Below are positions 10,462 through 23,181 of a stretch of 64,000 nucleotides of DNA, piece by piece. The translations under genes were made by a program, and so were the position numbers. Every line of letters begins with the position of its first letter. The stretch's first letter is position 1. The notes below the pieces were generated by a model that worked only from the letters and a program-made list of their open reading frames with translations, did no database searches and was not told where the DNA came from. This DNA comes from Collybiopsis luxurians FD-317 M1 (lineage: Eukaryota; Basidiomycota; Agaricomycetes; Agaricales; Omphalotaceae): the NCBI GenBank assembly GCA_000827265.1, contig KN834776.1:370716-434715 (forward strand), given 5' to 3'.

Positions 10462-12360
10462 ATGGCCAATACTGCAGTGGCCCCCCAGTATGTCCCCACC
10501 TGGCATCTCAATATCTTTGGTAGCTCATGTCTTGGTACAGGATGTTTACCGGTGCTTCTCAGTTCGACATAAGCAACAGTGTTTTCATTGCTAACGCTCC
10601 TAGGCTTGCGCACGGTACTGCTCATCTTACCCACTGCAATCACTCCTAATTCTTCCCCGAGCTTAGACAATGAAATCGCACCTCAAATGGTATCCCATAC
10701 ACCCTCTGTCTCCTCCCTCAGCTCGGATGGTTCTGCGCCTCAAACGACACTTCCTTTCGCTACCCCTAACTCCTCCCGGAGTTTGGTGGTAAGCAGTGAG
10801 TGTAAAAGCGAGGAGCTCCCATCGAGGCTGGTTGAAAGTGAAGTATACGCACGATTATTGCTTCCTCGAAAAAAAGGATACCCTTTGTGGCAGCCAAAGC
10901 CAGACGAACACTTGCCGGAGGAATACAGACGGGTGGGAGTGCGCATTGGCGACGTTGGGATCCTCAATGATTCCGGGGGTTTCGACTACCTTTTCAACGC
11001 ATGTCTTCCGGCAGACCATCCCGTGAATGCTGGAAGAGTTCCGCTGGATTTTGAGCAGCTTTCAGGAATGGATAACACTCGCGATATAACTGGGTTAGCC
11101 CAAGCATATAAGCCAGGGTCCGACATCCTTAGCCACCCATCTCATATCTATAAAGCGGCAAAGTCCTATCACCCAAGTCAACGCCCAGTTCCGTATGTTG
11201 CAACCTCCCCTTCCTTACACGTTTGGATTAACATATGAGTCCTTTTTAGACGAGTACCACCCCAAGTTGGTGCAGGGTTCATCTTCAGCTCCTCGGTTTC
11301 CAAAGGCGCATTGTTGATTCTTCCAGAAGGAGGGAGTAAAAGTGATCACCAGCAGTTAATCACGTTCCGCAATTATGCGGCAGAGCATGCACGATCCTGG
11401 TATGCTCATGCGAATGGACCTTTGGCTCGTGGAATAAACAATGGATCAATCTATTTCGTGACCGGCTGTGACAAAGCCCGCGCCTGGGGAGTGGCGTCCT
11501 TTACTGATGCTTGCCCAAGCGATGTATCCTTAGAATTCGTCCCCAGTGAGCCTGGGAGGAGAGGAGGGCCTCCAGGATACTGGTTCAGCAAATGTAAAGC
11601 TGCTTCATCCTCAAGTGACGCTGATGATGTGTTTGAAAATCAATCTGGATGTATTTTTCTACGAGGTTTCAAAGTTGCAGTTAGAATTCCACCATTCACG
11701 ACAGTGGTGGAATCAATCGTGACAAACACCTCAGACTTGGAGACTGATGACCTCTTGCCGAAACCCAAGTCAACTGGTTTTTCTATTCCGCCTATACCAA
11801 AATGGTGGTTAATACCATATCTTATTCCTAGAGTACCTTCAAGTGCCGTTTCGCGGAAACATGCTCTTTTAGCGGATGATACTAACCATGGAACCAATCT
11901 TGTTTACTCAATACGATATCCAGCACGTCTCTCGCTCAAATATTTATGTAATCTCTTGCAGCTTCGCGCTGAATTGAGCCAATTCTGGCGTGTAGAAATA
12001 TCATCCCTCCAATGCAATTAACGAATGGATTTTGAACGGCGTAAGTGTTTGTAGATTTCACTCATCATCAACTGCCTCAACCTCTACCTACAGAATGATG
12101 AAGTCGACATAGCTATCACTCACGACGATGATTGGATGGCAGTTATCGAAGATGTAAATTCCACCTAGCTTAGCCAGCTTACAAAGTTCAATAACTCATG
12201 CACGATTTGTTTGTAGGGTGAAGAATTGCCTGATGGTCATGAATTGATTCACCGCATTAGCGATAAATTTGAGATCGTGAGATGTGGAAGTAAGTACCAG
12301 GTGATGCTCTCGGCTGCAGATATTGAAGGAACTATCCTTGATAGAATATGCATACATTGA
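10462..12360 (+). CDS. Large fungal protein of unknown function (RVGVRIGDVG family)
   Basis: Exons read 10462-10519, 10604-11192, 11250-~11947, 11996-12040, 12094-12153 and 12217-12360, giving about 530 residues. A family common in mushroom genomes is recognised from the order of motifs: RRVGVRIGDVGIL, FDYLFNACLPADHP, VPPQVGAGFIFSSSVSKGAL, then HPSNAINEWILNG, VDIAITHDDDWMAVIED and GEELPDGHELIHRI. The start ATG at 10462 joins in frame across an 84 nt intron with a CTAAC branch site. One junction is unsatisfactory: a GT donor at 11948 and the acceptor before 11996 leave the two sides out of frame, so there is either an unusual donor (a GC at about 11923 would keep frame) or a frameshift. The gene lies directly upstream of a NACHT ATPase fragment. 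Biochemical function is unknown. Confidence 0.7.
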
Positions 12361-12529
12361 CCGACAAACGAATTCTCATCCTTGTACAATCCTGGACGCA
12401 TGCGTGCCAAAAGCCGTGGGCGGTCGATCGATATCGCGTCCACCTGTCGCTCTCTTCCGGTCCTTAAGAGGTGCGTCGTTATTTCTCAGCAGAGTTACTT
12501 TGATCAATTGAATAGACCGAAGGCCTTCG

Positions 12530-13400
12530 TCTGCTACAACAACACTCATCTACTTCTGCCGTGCGCGTCACAGGGGCCTACCCTCCTCCTCTTATCCTTT
12601 CATGCACGCAAGAAGAAACTCTAGGCGACTTGAGGAATTGGGCTAACTCGAGTTCAACGAATCACATGTTTTGGCTTTGTGGCATGGCAGAAACAGGGAA
12701 GTCCACCATTACTCAAACTTTTGCAAAGACATGCGCCGAAAATGGGTTCCTCGTTGGGAGATTTTTCTTCCGGCGCACAGATACCTCTCGCAACAATAGC
12801 CAGCAGCTCTTCACCACGATTGCTTTGCAGATGGCCCTCGCTAACCTGGAGCTGCGCTTCATCATCAACTCAGTTGTTGAACAAGATCCCTCTGTCCTCA
12901 CCTCATCCACTGAAGATCAATTGGAAAGATTAATCCTCCAGCCATTGCTCAGATTTAAAAAGCGGTTGGAATCACGTCTTATGGAGACAAATGAGACGTA
13001 TCATTCTCTCTACCCGATTCAGAGGACAATCTCCTCCAACTCCGACTCCCATATGTATCCACCAATCATTATCATGATTGATGCTCTGGATGAATGTTTT
13101 GCCACTCATAATCAGCTTAATATCTTGTTCGTACTCAGGCACGCGATCCAGAGACATCCCTCCCTATTTCGGGTTCTTGTAACTAGCAGGCCAAAGCTTG
13201 AAATCGACCAAGTTTTGAGCAGTTTAGATTTCGATAGCATCTGCTCGCGGTTTTTTCTCAAGCAAACCTTCTGCCAAGAAATGACAGTACGACTCTCAAG
13301 AGCCTCCTTTGAGGTTAGGTCACGTTCATGGCAATGGGCGATTTTTCTTTCTTTCTTTCTTCTTTTCTGTTTTAAAGTTTTTTTGTATAATTGGACGTAA
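12530..13400 (+). pseudogene. Truncated NACHT-domain NLR-like gene
   Basis: A long open frame encodes the front half of a fungal NACHT ATPase: QEETLGDLRNW linker, P-loop LCGMAETGKSTITQTFA, sensor-like FFFRR, Walker B PIIIMIDALDEC and LVTSRP. After LVTSRP only about 70 unrelated residues remain before the TAA at 13398-13400. They end in a Phe-rich tail encoded by TTTCTTTC-like sequence. The rest of the NACHT winged-helix region and any C-terminal repeats are missing, although full family members usually run several hundred residues further. The 5' end is unresolved; an acceptor near 12523 would start at GLRLLQQHSS. It could be a truncated but expressed small NACHT protein. A role in non-self recognition is known for the family only. 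Confidence 0.65.
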
Positions 13401-13595
13401 CCGTATAATATTATTCAAATTTGTATAAATATATATATCAAGCGTGGTGCAAAAGGAGCGACGAAGGGAAGGGGGAGCCCGTATATATTACATCCCATCA
13501 CCACAGTACTGGTCGTGCTAGATGTATATTTACTACTATTACTCGCGTTATAGATACATGGTGTAATTTAGCCCAACTTCTCGTCTCGCCTCATC

Positions 13596-16500
13596 TCACA
13601 TCCGCGTCTGTGCAGTCTGCAGCAGAGTATCGACCCGAGCCATGAACGAATCCCAATCCCAATCTGAAGGAGCTACATCTAGACCTGTTTGCCTGTTCAC
13701 CATCGAGTTGAACAGATAAAAGAAATGCGAAATCAGTAAAAAAACTCTCATGGCGGAAACCCGCGGGAAAATATAAGGGTAAAACATACATTTCACCGAC
13801 TCCACCCTCAATCTCGCCAAATCCATACCCATAACTGGGGTCAGCAGCACCAGGGAAGGTAGACCACAGTGGTACGTTCATATCGATATCTACACTCCCT
13901 GTGGCAAGGGGAGGAAATAATTCGGTTCCTCCGAAGGGGCCAAATCCAACTGCACCGCCACCGCCGCTGCTATCGGTCTTTTCTTCCTGATTCAGCTGCC
14001 GCAGCGAGAACTCGGGATGCCTCAGTTGATCATGACCATGGCTAGCTTCGTCCAAGCCCTTGCCCGCGTCCATCTCTGCGTCCAGGGCTCCCCCACGATC
14101 GAGGCGTCCTACGCCGACCACGTCACCAGCGCCTAACTCCCCCAACCGTGACTGTGTCGGAGTCTGATTATCGGAAACTGGAGGTCCCACCCCACCAAGT
14201 GCAGGTACAGGCTCCGATCCATTGCCAGTCCCAGGATCCCACAGCAAAGACGATGACGACGAGGTGATATTACTAGAATTCAGATTGGGATTCGGATTTA
14301 TATAGAGCTGCGGAAGGAGCGTCTGTTGTTCACGTGCGGGGTGCTGGGGGTGGGCGGAGGGCATGGGGTGGTCGCCACTGAGAGCTGCGGGAGTGAGGTC
14401 GATTCGATCTCGCAGTCCTGCTCCTGCTCCTGGTGCGTGACTGGGTTTCAAAGTGGATTCAGGTCGAGCGGAGTGGGATTGTGAGTGAGATTGAGATCTA
14501 CCAACTTCAGGCGAGCTCATTCGAATTCGAACCCGCTGCTGCTGCTGACGTGATGGTAAATCAGTCCCCTCCTGCTCCTGCCTATCAATCGGTGATAGGT
14601 CCAGCTTCGCAGAGTCTCTGGACCGCTTCGACGGACGATGCAGCGGCAACGGCGGCAACTGGCCAACAGAGATGATACTGTTCAGCAGATCACTATTCAA
14701 AAAGCAAGAAAACACCCGTGTCAGACATGATCTGCCGGATGGGGAATAGAATAGACAGAACCATACCACAGTCGACCCGCGCACTGTAATCTATGTAAAA
14801 GAACGGTTCAGTTCAACATGCTCACGACGAATCGACCGCCCCTGAGCCTATGACTTCATGGGCGCGCGCGCGCATACGTACCTTTTTTCATACATTCCCA
14901 GCATATCCATACACCGCCTAACGTAGTCCATCTCCCTGTTTGGATCCAACGACGCTACTGAGCTCCGCAAACTTCTCCACAGGTTCATCAGCAAGACGAT
15001 GCCTGAATCGAACAAGGGGCCCTAAGAACGAGACGAATGAGTGAACGAGCAAAAAAAGGTAAAAATAAAAATAAAAATTGAATTAAATGAGTGGTAATTG
15101 GTGAATCATCGAAATTTTTTGTACGAATGGGAGTAAAACCGCCCTCAAAACAGTTCAGTTCATGCAAATCATGACTCGATTGCGAGTGAAACCAAACCGA
15201 ACTTGAGGGGTGGAAATATTTACAGATCATGAGCTATTTTTGCACAACTCACTATGAGAAGAGGAAGCGGAAGAAAAGGTCGCCTTCCGTGTTGGATCTC
15301 CAGTACGCCGATGCACGACCTTGCGGCACTGGCACATACAGCGAAAGAAAAAATCGTCGAGGCCGGAGTTGGGGTTGTCGTATCATGTTCGTCATAGTTG
15401 TCAGATTCCGAATGGGATTGGGCCGAGCGATATATGAACAACTTGTGCACTACGTATAAGATGGAACGGAATGAACAAACTGTTCCTCGTACAGACGGTA
15501 CTCACTCGGAAAACCCACCTTGAAACTGCGCCCAATAATATGTCGCGTATAACATAACCGACTGATGAAAGAAGATTTCGTGTTGTTGATTTTCCGGATT
15601 CCATTTAACTAGCCGAGGGGTTGAATCAGTTTGTCGTTGAACATCGACACTCTAGACGAGCGAAAACTACAGCCCATACTCACGATACGCTGGGATAGAA
15701 TTAACCCATTCGTTCAACGCCACATCGAGCTCAACCACGGCCTTGCGGTTCCATTCTGAGGCAGAGATTCCCATTCCCATTCCGTTCGATAAGTCCGAGG
15801 TTCGGACAGAGTACTACGAGCAAATCATGAAACAGAATCTGAATCAGCTTGTACAGAATTGTGGACTAACAAGTGTTCGCAGCGCGGCTCCGATGATTTC
15901 ATAGAGTTTGAGATAATGCGTCCAGAATGACAATGTGGACAGTTTTGAATGAGGTTGAGAGGAGGACGTTCCTGGTCCTGGATCGCTGCTGGGCGGCGTC
16001 GACGTCGTTATTTCCAAATACTCATCGTCGTCGCATTCCTGTGGGAACTCAACGTCAAAGCTGTTCTCCAGAAGCAATCAGTACCGTTGAGAAGAGGCCC
16101 AGTCAAGGATCTCACTCTTCCACTGTAGTCGCTCGCGGCCTTCCCAAAGTGGCACTCCCGTAGATATCAAAAACCATTAGGCACCAAAAAGCGCGCTTCC
16201 ACAGCTCAGTTTCAATAGGATCATTAGGAACGACAAAGTGCCGCTCGTGCACGCCCTTTTGGTGAGCGGAACGAATTCCCAAGCCAATAAGAAAGAACGT
16301 TGCATTTGCGACATTTGTTGTATGCAGATAGAACGCAGCTAGCTGGGAACACAGACATGCTTAGACGTTAGACTACTGCTGGGAAAACAGACACTATCCA
16401 ATGACGTACTGGGTAAAGTTGAAACTCGTATAGCGAGAGTACCGTTTCGATCTTATTTTGAATGAACGAATGTATAAGGCGTATCTGGCGAAAATAGCCC

Positions 16501-17614
16501 CAGCCTTTAGAATGTTCCGAGTTGGTGCCTTCGATTAGAGTCCGTGGATCATCCGAATACTGAGAGCCCAATGTGCACACCATCAGGATGATAGCACCAA
16601 ACCCTCTATCAGTGAGATGCAGACCTTCCCAGAGTGATTTTTCCAACGTCGGACGATGGAGCATTGGATAATACGGATTCACTTTGGTGAAATAGAGATC
16701 AATGAGGTGGTGAAGTAGATCGTCCTCCGGAAAAACGTAAGGGGGGTAGTCAGGCTCGGGGTAAACTTGCCACTGGTAAAGAACCATTTAGACGTGATCC
16801 ACAAGTTTAGACGATAATTCGTTCACCTTGGGCGTTGACCAAAACTCGGGTCGTTTCAAAGTATCGATTGTAAGCGTTAATTGCTTTCCAACGAGTTGAC
16901 CTTTGATGTCGAGCGCGTTTCGAACAAGCTGGAAGGTACTAGAGCTGCCATGATGCCGCTTCTTACCAATGGCGAGAAGTTCGAATCGTTCAGCTAGCTC
17001 ATCGGAAACATACTCGGAATCGTCGTCCGTAGCATCGGCGTCAGATTTCCCAATATTGCTGGGGGTGCTGGACATGGAAGATGGCGTGGCTTCAACGAAT
17101 TCGCGAGACTCCTTCAATTCCGCCTCCAAGACGCGGATGTGGAGAGCCAGGTCAATTACCAGAGTTCGGACGAAATCCAGGTCATTAGGAAGGATATAGG
17201 AGTCTGCGGAGTCGACAATAGAAGACACGAGGTCCTTAAGTTTTGCTCTGGGCATGGACGGTCTCCGAGATGACCTACTGAAACAGTCATTTCAAGCCGA
17301 AAGTTGTTGGAATGCAGGTGGAACTTGCCTCGTTTTGGGTCCTCGTCTCTGAGAATTTCGGGTTTATTATTGAAAAGCAAGCTGTTCCGAGGAGATACAC
17401 ACCCTTTTCACTATCTTATGTGTACATTCAGTCTTCCATTTTATACATTCCGAGCAAAAATTTCCTGGCATCGTCGCGCTATCGCCTTGTTGGATTAGTT
17501 TCTTGAGTTCTGGAATTTTGGCCCAAACTTACATCGAACTTTACGCCGTCTACACATATCACAGGCATTAGAAGTTCGGGATTTTCCATGGGTAGCTTTA
17601 ACTGGTTCAGCCAT
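13596..17614 (-). CDS. Zn2Cys6 fungal-specific transcription factor (Gal4-type, Fungal_trans domain)
   Basis: Thirteen exons (17533-17614, 17401-17485, 16827-17277, 16410-16772, 16116-16342, 15871-16060, 15684-15813, 15519-15608, 15253-15449, 14882-15021, 14767-14790, 13790-14692, 13596-13692) sum to 2979 nt, 992 residues. The zinc cluster is C18-x2-C21-x6-C28-x9-C38-x2-C41-x6-C48, followed by basic residues and a heptad-rich linker (HIRVLEAELKES). The fungal transcription factor regulatory domain begins near residue 215 (YVFPEDDLLHHLIDLYF, PYYPMLHRPTLEKSLW) and includes LGRPRATT, DFDVEFPQECDDDEY and YSVRTSDL. The last third is Ser/Pro/Gln-rich and low in complexity, as is usual for activation regions, and ends DWDWDSFMARVDTLL. 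Such proteins bind CGG-containing DNA and regulate metabolism; the targets here are unknown. The long 17.6-20.3 kb gap upstream would hold its promoter. Confidence 0.95.
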
Positions 17615-20298
17615 GGGCCTCCAGCTGGTAGTCAGTTATCAAGAAGTGAATGTTCGGCGTTTAGTAATGTTTAGTGATTGGCGCTTCACAAGCGCTCTGG
17701 GCGCTAAGTAGTTACCGCATTTTATTCGTTATCACTTTTAAGCTATTTTTCAACCCCCGAGCTACTGTAGATGGAAATAAAAAGGGATCATCTGCAGCAG
17801 CTGAACAATATTCTTGGACAGTAGGTCACTGTTTCTACCCAATTCCTGAAGGGTAAACTCCGAACAATTTTTTTTGTTTTTTATCTTTTTTTTTTTCTTT
17901 CATTTCCGTTGTTTGCGTAAGAACAGTTTCGCGCAAGAAGGTGCTGGAATGGTTTAATGAGTCTCTGGAATGAAGAGGTATCTCGCTTTGCGCACGCAAT
18001 GATCGCGTGTCTCCTGAGCTTTGATCTCTTCCGTTATCCGTTCCTTATCATTCAGATTCATGACAGACGTTCATACAATAGGGGTATCCCCATGGGATTT
18101 TGTCCTTGTACAACAGCTCGGTGAAAGTGAAGGCCTAGGAAAGCGAAGGAGAAACAGAAACGACGTTTCTCCGCCGAACACTGTAGCGTTACGACAAGTC
18201 AATTACTGTAATTGAAGCCACGGTAAGTTTTTGTTCCCCCTTCGAATTATCGGTTTCGTTGTAGGTACGTACGTAGAGGCTCTTCGTTTAATATGAATGC
18301 TTACTTTTTCTCCTGCCAAGGTTCAATAAAAAAAAAAAAGAAGCTCAACCATTGGCAGGACCATATGAAGTCCATATAAACAATCAAGAAACGTATAGAC
18401 AAATGTCTCAGTAACGTCAACGCCACCGGTCACGAACACGAACAGAAGCTTGCTACATAAACGCGTCGAAGTCGCGAAGTGTGATAGTGTTGATAGTTCC
18501 GTCTTCCCTGGATCTTGAGGGTTACTGATAGCAATTCACCTCTCCATTGCAACAAGTCATTTCAGCCAGTATTCGAATCAGAAGTTCAAGTAGGAGGAAA
18601 GGCGGCTGCGCGCAGGTGCCATTTGGCGGTGATGATCGAGTTTCAAACACAGATATCATTGAATACGAAAGAAGCGGGAACATTGGCCCAGGAATTTCGC
18701 AGTTACCGGTGAGAGATGATTTCCATTTTTTTCTAAATTCACTTTTTGCTAACGCCACTGCTATTGCTATTGCAGTCGCTTGAACGGATGTTGTGGTTTA
18801 TCCTTTCTTCAGGTTCCAGGCAAACGCCGAGGTGGCACCAGTACTTTCCGGGGACAGATCTTGTGCTGGACCTCAAACTCCAGCTTTTCCTTTCCAATTT
18901 CGCGATTTTCCGAGCTCAAGCCCGATATTCCTGGGTTGAGCTTGGCAAAAGACGGGGGCCTGAACTACTCTATACTTTGCTGCGAGAAAGACTCGTATGA
19001 CTGAAAGTCGAACCAGTTTAGCCCAATTCAGCAAGTTATATCGTCTTGCCGCTCCGGTCTGTGTCTAATGCCGTTCTTGAGCCGAGAGGCACGTCAGTTT
19101 TCGATGCTTTAGTTATTTTTTTCCGAACGCGGATCTTGGAAGTGGAAACCCCTGCTCCTTTACCTCAAACCTTATAGTTCCATTCTTCCGCAAAGCTTAC
19201 AGATCTGCTCAACAACGATCGCATCTGGGTCTATCCTCAACTATCAACAACGATGGCCCCCACTGAAAATGCTTGGCGGTCACGTATGCAAGCGACGCAG
19301 AGGATCTTTTCATCGCGAGATCCTCCTCCGCTATATTGTCTTTCAATGTAGTTTAGGATCCAGCAGGCTCTAAACGAATCTTTCCGAACGGCTCAACCGC
19401 GATATCTGCCGACTGCGGTGAAATACGCCCGGCTTCATCTGCTCTCATAAACTTCGGGTATGCTCACCACCGGTGCACATCGACAAAAATCCTTTGATTC
19501 CGAAATCCTACCAGGTTTAACGGCCCGGGTAAGCACCGGTGCCGACGTAACCGACAATACTGCTGGGTAAAACTTAAGCCACCTTATCGACTTCACTGAA
19601 GAGAATGGAGGTGCTGACGATGAGGAAAAACCACATACATACGTGCGACTTGGTTCCGAGACAGAGCCTCTCCGTCATTCCGCTAGCTGAATTCAATTTT
19701 CACTCGGCCTTCCCAAAAGTAGAACCTTGACTCGATGGGGCCACGCTTTTCCCTCCTATGAACCCAAACTTTCAAGGCAGGGATGAATTTGTTCCTAAAC
19801 ATGGCTTTATGAGAACGGCCCGTCAGTCATGTTAGTGATTTAATCTGGCTCGTAGAGAGCTCTCTTCCACGAAACACGAAACGATACGGAACTATCATGG
19901 CAGGAGTCCCAAAGGCTCCCCGCAGGCGATGCGGCAGCCATAAAGGTACGTGCCAGCAGGAGATGTCGAACAAAAAAGGTGGTGGTTTTTCCACGAAGCG
20001 CATTGTCCGTGGAAGATACCCGCAAACGCTGTCGGCTGAAGAACAGAATGGTGCAGCTGGAGAACGACACTATCAACATCGGCATTCGGAAGCGCGTCAC
20101 ATTTCCCCATCGGCCTAGCTAGGCCTAGTACAAAGGTCACTATTGGTCAGACTGAATCACGTTTCCTCATTCAACCCTTCAATGTTCATATCCACTGGTT
20201 CAAAACTCTTTAAATAGAACTCTCCGTACTATATAAATACATACATTCATTATTTATGGTCATTAATCCATGTACGTCAAGAGAGAACGAGAGAAAAA
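17615..20298. other. Intergenic between the transcription factor and oxalate decarboxylase
   Basis: Mostly without recognisable genes. One possible two-exon unit on the plus strand runs from an ATG at about 18640 (MIEFQTQISLNTKEAG) across an intron (donor near 18711, acceptor near 18776) to a TGA near 19002, giving about 100 residues of no known family. The ~1 kb next to 17614 is the likely promoter of the zinc-cluster gene. Confidence 0.35.
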
Positions 20299-22686
20299 TC
20301 ATCCAATAACGACTGGCTTTGTCTTTGAAAGTTTGGCAATGGTTTCGTCATCCAGGTTCAAGTGGGCTTTCACCAAAGATGGTGGCGTCAAAGCCAACCA
20401 CTGCATAGGAAAAAAGAGTTCAGTTACGCCCCTTAGGGTCCCGTTCCATCATGAGATCAACTTGCCTGGTTCAAACTTATATCCTCGAATCGATCTGCAA
20501 GTAATGTCCGTATGTATAAGAGACACACTGTGGCGGCTCCGAGAAAAAAATTCTCTCACCCGCGTTAAAGATTTCGAGGTACTTCATGGTTGTGTTCCCA
20601 GTGTTTTCCACATAATGTCCTGCATAGTATTCTTCGTTCAGCTCAACAATGACGGCAAGGTATAAATGAACACACCCATGGAAGCGGGAACATATCCTTT
20701 TGAACATGGTAAATAATATATCTATTGAAAGAAGTACATGGATCACTTACCGATGTCGCCAGCCTGATGGAAAGATATCAATTATGATTATCGATGGGAC
20801 AGACAGAAAAATGGCTCACCTGATAATTAAATGTTCTGGCATTACTCTGCGAGGCAAAAACGGTCATCCGACCAGTTCCTTCTCTGCATATGCGATATTA
20901 GTTTGGTGAACTAGTGTGTGTGTGGAAATGCAGATACGAACAAGAAGAAACTCCATTCGTCCATCGTAGGATGCCACTGTGGTCTCGTCAGTCCTGTTCT
21001 ATTATTATAAGGTTGGCCGGGACGCACATGAAGCTCTCTGAAGATTATCTCGTGAGTGAGTCCGCGAGATTGAAAAAGTAAAATTATCCTCCTACCTCAT
21101 TGCTCCTGGTTCAACGGTCACTTCGGCAGCTGAGATTGTGGTTGATATCGGGAAATTCGTGGAATCGACTATCTTCACTGAGCCGCCGGAAAGCTGAGTC
21201 GTATTTAGGGTGGAGAATGAAAAGGCATAGGATTGGGGGACCGTTCCCTGCGGACTGGTTGGTGCCTGTTGGTTATCCGGAGGAACAGCTAATAGTTGAC
21301 AGTCAGGGTTATATTAGAACATAACATATGAATAGAACGTACTGCTGGGGAAAATATATAGCTCTTTGGCGGGAATGTGCGCAAATGCCTCCGAATTATC
21401 GACTTGGAAGTTTTTCGAGATGACTGCGAGACGTTATATGATGTATAACCGATGGAAAAAAAAGGCACACTGACCTTCAGCGGGAACGTGTGAAAGCCAG
21501 TCAGTCAACTGAGGAAGAGATGAGTTTGGTAAAAGGATGATACAGTCAAAGATCCTTGCTGACCAAAAACGTGGAGTCCTCGCTGAAGGCCCCATCGTCG
21601 AAAATCTGAAATGTGCAATGAATCGATGTGCTCTGATGGCCTAGTCAAGATCTCATACCAAAAGGAATTCACTTCCTTCGGGATCGTCCCCCGTAGCTTG
21701 AATAGAATGGGGAATACCAGGAGGGAAAAACCATAGGTCACCTGGTCCCTGAATCTTGAAATCAGGAGCTAATAGCCCCCGCAGATAGATTGAGGCGTAC
21801 CACATTGGCAATGAAATTTTGTCCATCAGCATTAACTGCAGTGACTTGAGATGTTCCCTAACCGACGCGAATATAAGATGACAGTATGTAAAGCAAAACC
21901 GTATCTTGACTTGCTTTCAAGACGTATGCCCACTGGAAACCATTATTAGCAATACATCCGATGCAAGACGATCCGTCAATGATCCTACCTCTGAGGTCTT
22001 GTGCCAGTGGAGTTCCCTTGATGAATTTTAAGGTTAGAATGCTATCTTTAACGTACGATCATCACTTACCGAATTGCACCAGCTTCAAGACGCATATCGA
22101 CACTGGCCATTCCTAAGGGTGCGATAAGAATTATAAACGACACATATCAGTCGTCGAGAGTACCGGTCGCGATTGGCATGACTTCAACATTCTCCTGTCT
22201 GGCCCACCCACCAGTCTGGAGACGATTATGGCTCATAGCAAAAGGCCATTTCGCGTTACCCCTGCAAGACAACGACCTTAGGTAATGGGGAACAACCGAA
22301 GATTAAACAATTACATACGTGTCGCCGTTGTCAGTGGTCGGGGGCGCGAACAAATCGGGATTCTGCAAATCGACGGGAATGTTGTCCGGACCCAAAAGAG
22401 GTGCACCGAGAGTTCCACGTTGAGGACTTGGAGCGGAATCAGGGCTAGAGTTGTTCCACAACGGTTCATTCGGGTCTGTGCTAGCGAACGGAACAGTAGT
22501 CACGGCTAGAGAAGCTGAGTCTGTCGCCGAAGGAACAGTCGACGCGCTCGCACTCTCAGTAATGCTCGCACTCTCGGTGATGCTCGCGCTTTCGGGAATG
22601 CTCGCACTCGAGGAGGCGGCAGGAGCTGAGATTGCCACCCTGCAAAGTGCTGCGAGGAGGAATAGAGAAGATTTGCAATAAAACAT
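20299..22686 (-). CDS. Secreted oxalate decarboxylase (bicupin)
   Basis: Nineteen exons, several tiny (10, 13, 18, 21, 28, 29 nt), sum to 1386 nt, 461 residues. The enzyme converts oxalate to formate and CO2 using Mn. A signal peptide (FLLAALCRVAISA, residues 8-20) is followed by a Ser-rich stretch with SITESA repeats. The oxalate decarboxylase signature GTLGAPLLGPDNIP then leads into cupin 1 (H173-x-H175-x3-E179; DLWFFPPGIPH) and cupin 2 (H354-x-H356-x4-E361; GDIGYVPASMGHYVENTG). The loop SEDST (242-246) matches the SENST lid of bacterial OxdC, whose Glu is the catalytic acid, so decarboxylase activity is favoured over oxidase. Two introns, at 21914 and 20465, use GC donors (GCAAGT) and keep frame. 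Fungal enzymes of this type protect against self-made oxalate; secretion is inferred from the leader. Exons: 22319-22686, 22164-22261, 22070-22112, 21989-22016, 21915-21932, 21801-21857, 21659-21748, 21564-21605, 21475-21508, 21343-21423, 21096-21288, 21028-21037, 20942-20976, 20820-20883, 20751-20763, 20676-20696, 20560-20619, 20466-20494, 20299-20400. Confidence 0.96.
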
Positions 22687-23181
22687 TGTCGCGCCTGGAA
22701 GTCTTGCCTGTTGAGTAGCAGGAGTGAAAACATGGAGCTCTTATATAGGTTCACAGGAGGGTTGGGGCCATGAGTAAGTAATGTGCTGGTTCGTTTGCCA
22801 GCGATACGGTTCATTTGCGTCGAGATTAGCAGCAGGCAAAATTAAAGAGGAGATATTTTTGGTAGCTACCTAAGATACTGAATTGGTGGATGAGAATACA
22901 AATGAAGTCATGCCCACGACAAACAGGCTCTTGATGCACTGGTCTGATGTTACTCCTTGACGGAATCCGGTAAGCCTCTGATAATCTCTCGGGGAAAAGG
23001 ATTAACGCACAAAACACTACCAAAACTGCCTTCTAAGGAGTAACGGTCCGCAAAAGGAAGTTCACGCGATGTTACTCGTTCAGCCGCGAGCTAACCCTCT
23101 GTCGCCTCACTGAGATTTTGGAATAACCACGGAGATTCGACATCCACGGCGATAGATGACACCCCCCCACGGAAAGCCGTC
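22687..23181. promoter_or_regulatory. Upstream region of the oxalate decarboxylase gene
   Basis: This ~500 bp gap separates the oxalate decarboxylase start from the 3' end of the HIT gene on the same strand, so it must hold the decarboxylase promoter. A TATA-like TATATAAG, read on the minus strand, lies near 22742, about 55-60 bp upstream of the ATG. No other site is claimed. Confidence 0.45.

Noticed and set aside
11640..11897. Minus-strand open frame opposite the unknown-function protein
   Set aside because: It is fully covered by a conserved coding exon on the plus strand.
14865..14880. GCGCGCGCGC run upstream of a transcription factor exon
   Set aside because: It lies inside an intron just after the donor of the exon at 14882-15021; a short dinucleotide run with no evidence of Z-DNA function.
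15980..16163. Plus-strand open frame inside the zinc-cluster gene
   Set aside because: It overlaps exons of a model with matching protein family motifs on the minus strand.
16780..16795. In-frame TAA splitting the transcription factor into two genes
   Set aside because: The stop lies inside a 54 nt intron (16773-16826) with good donor and acceptor; removing it joins STPK to WQVYPEP, and the full model sums to whole codons.
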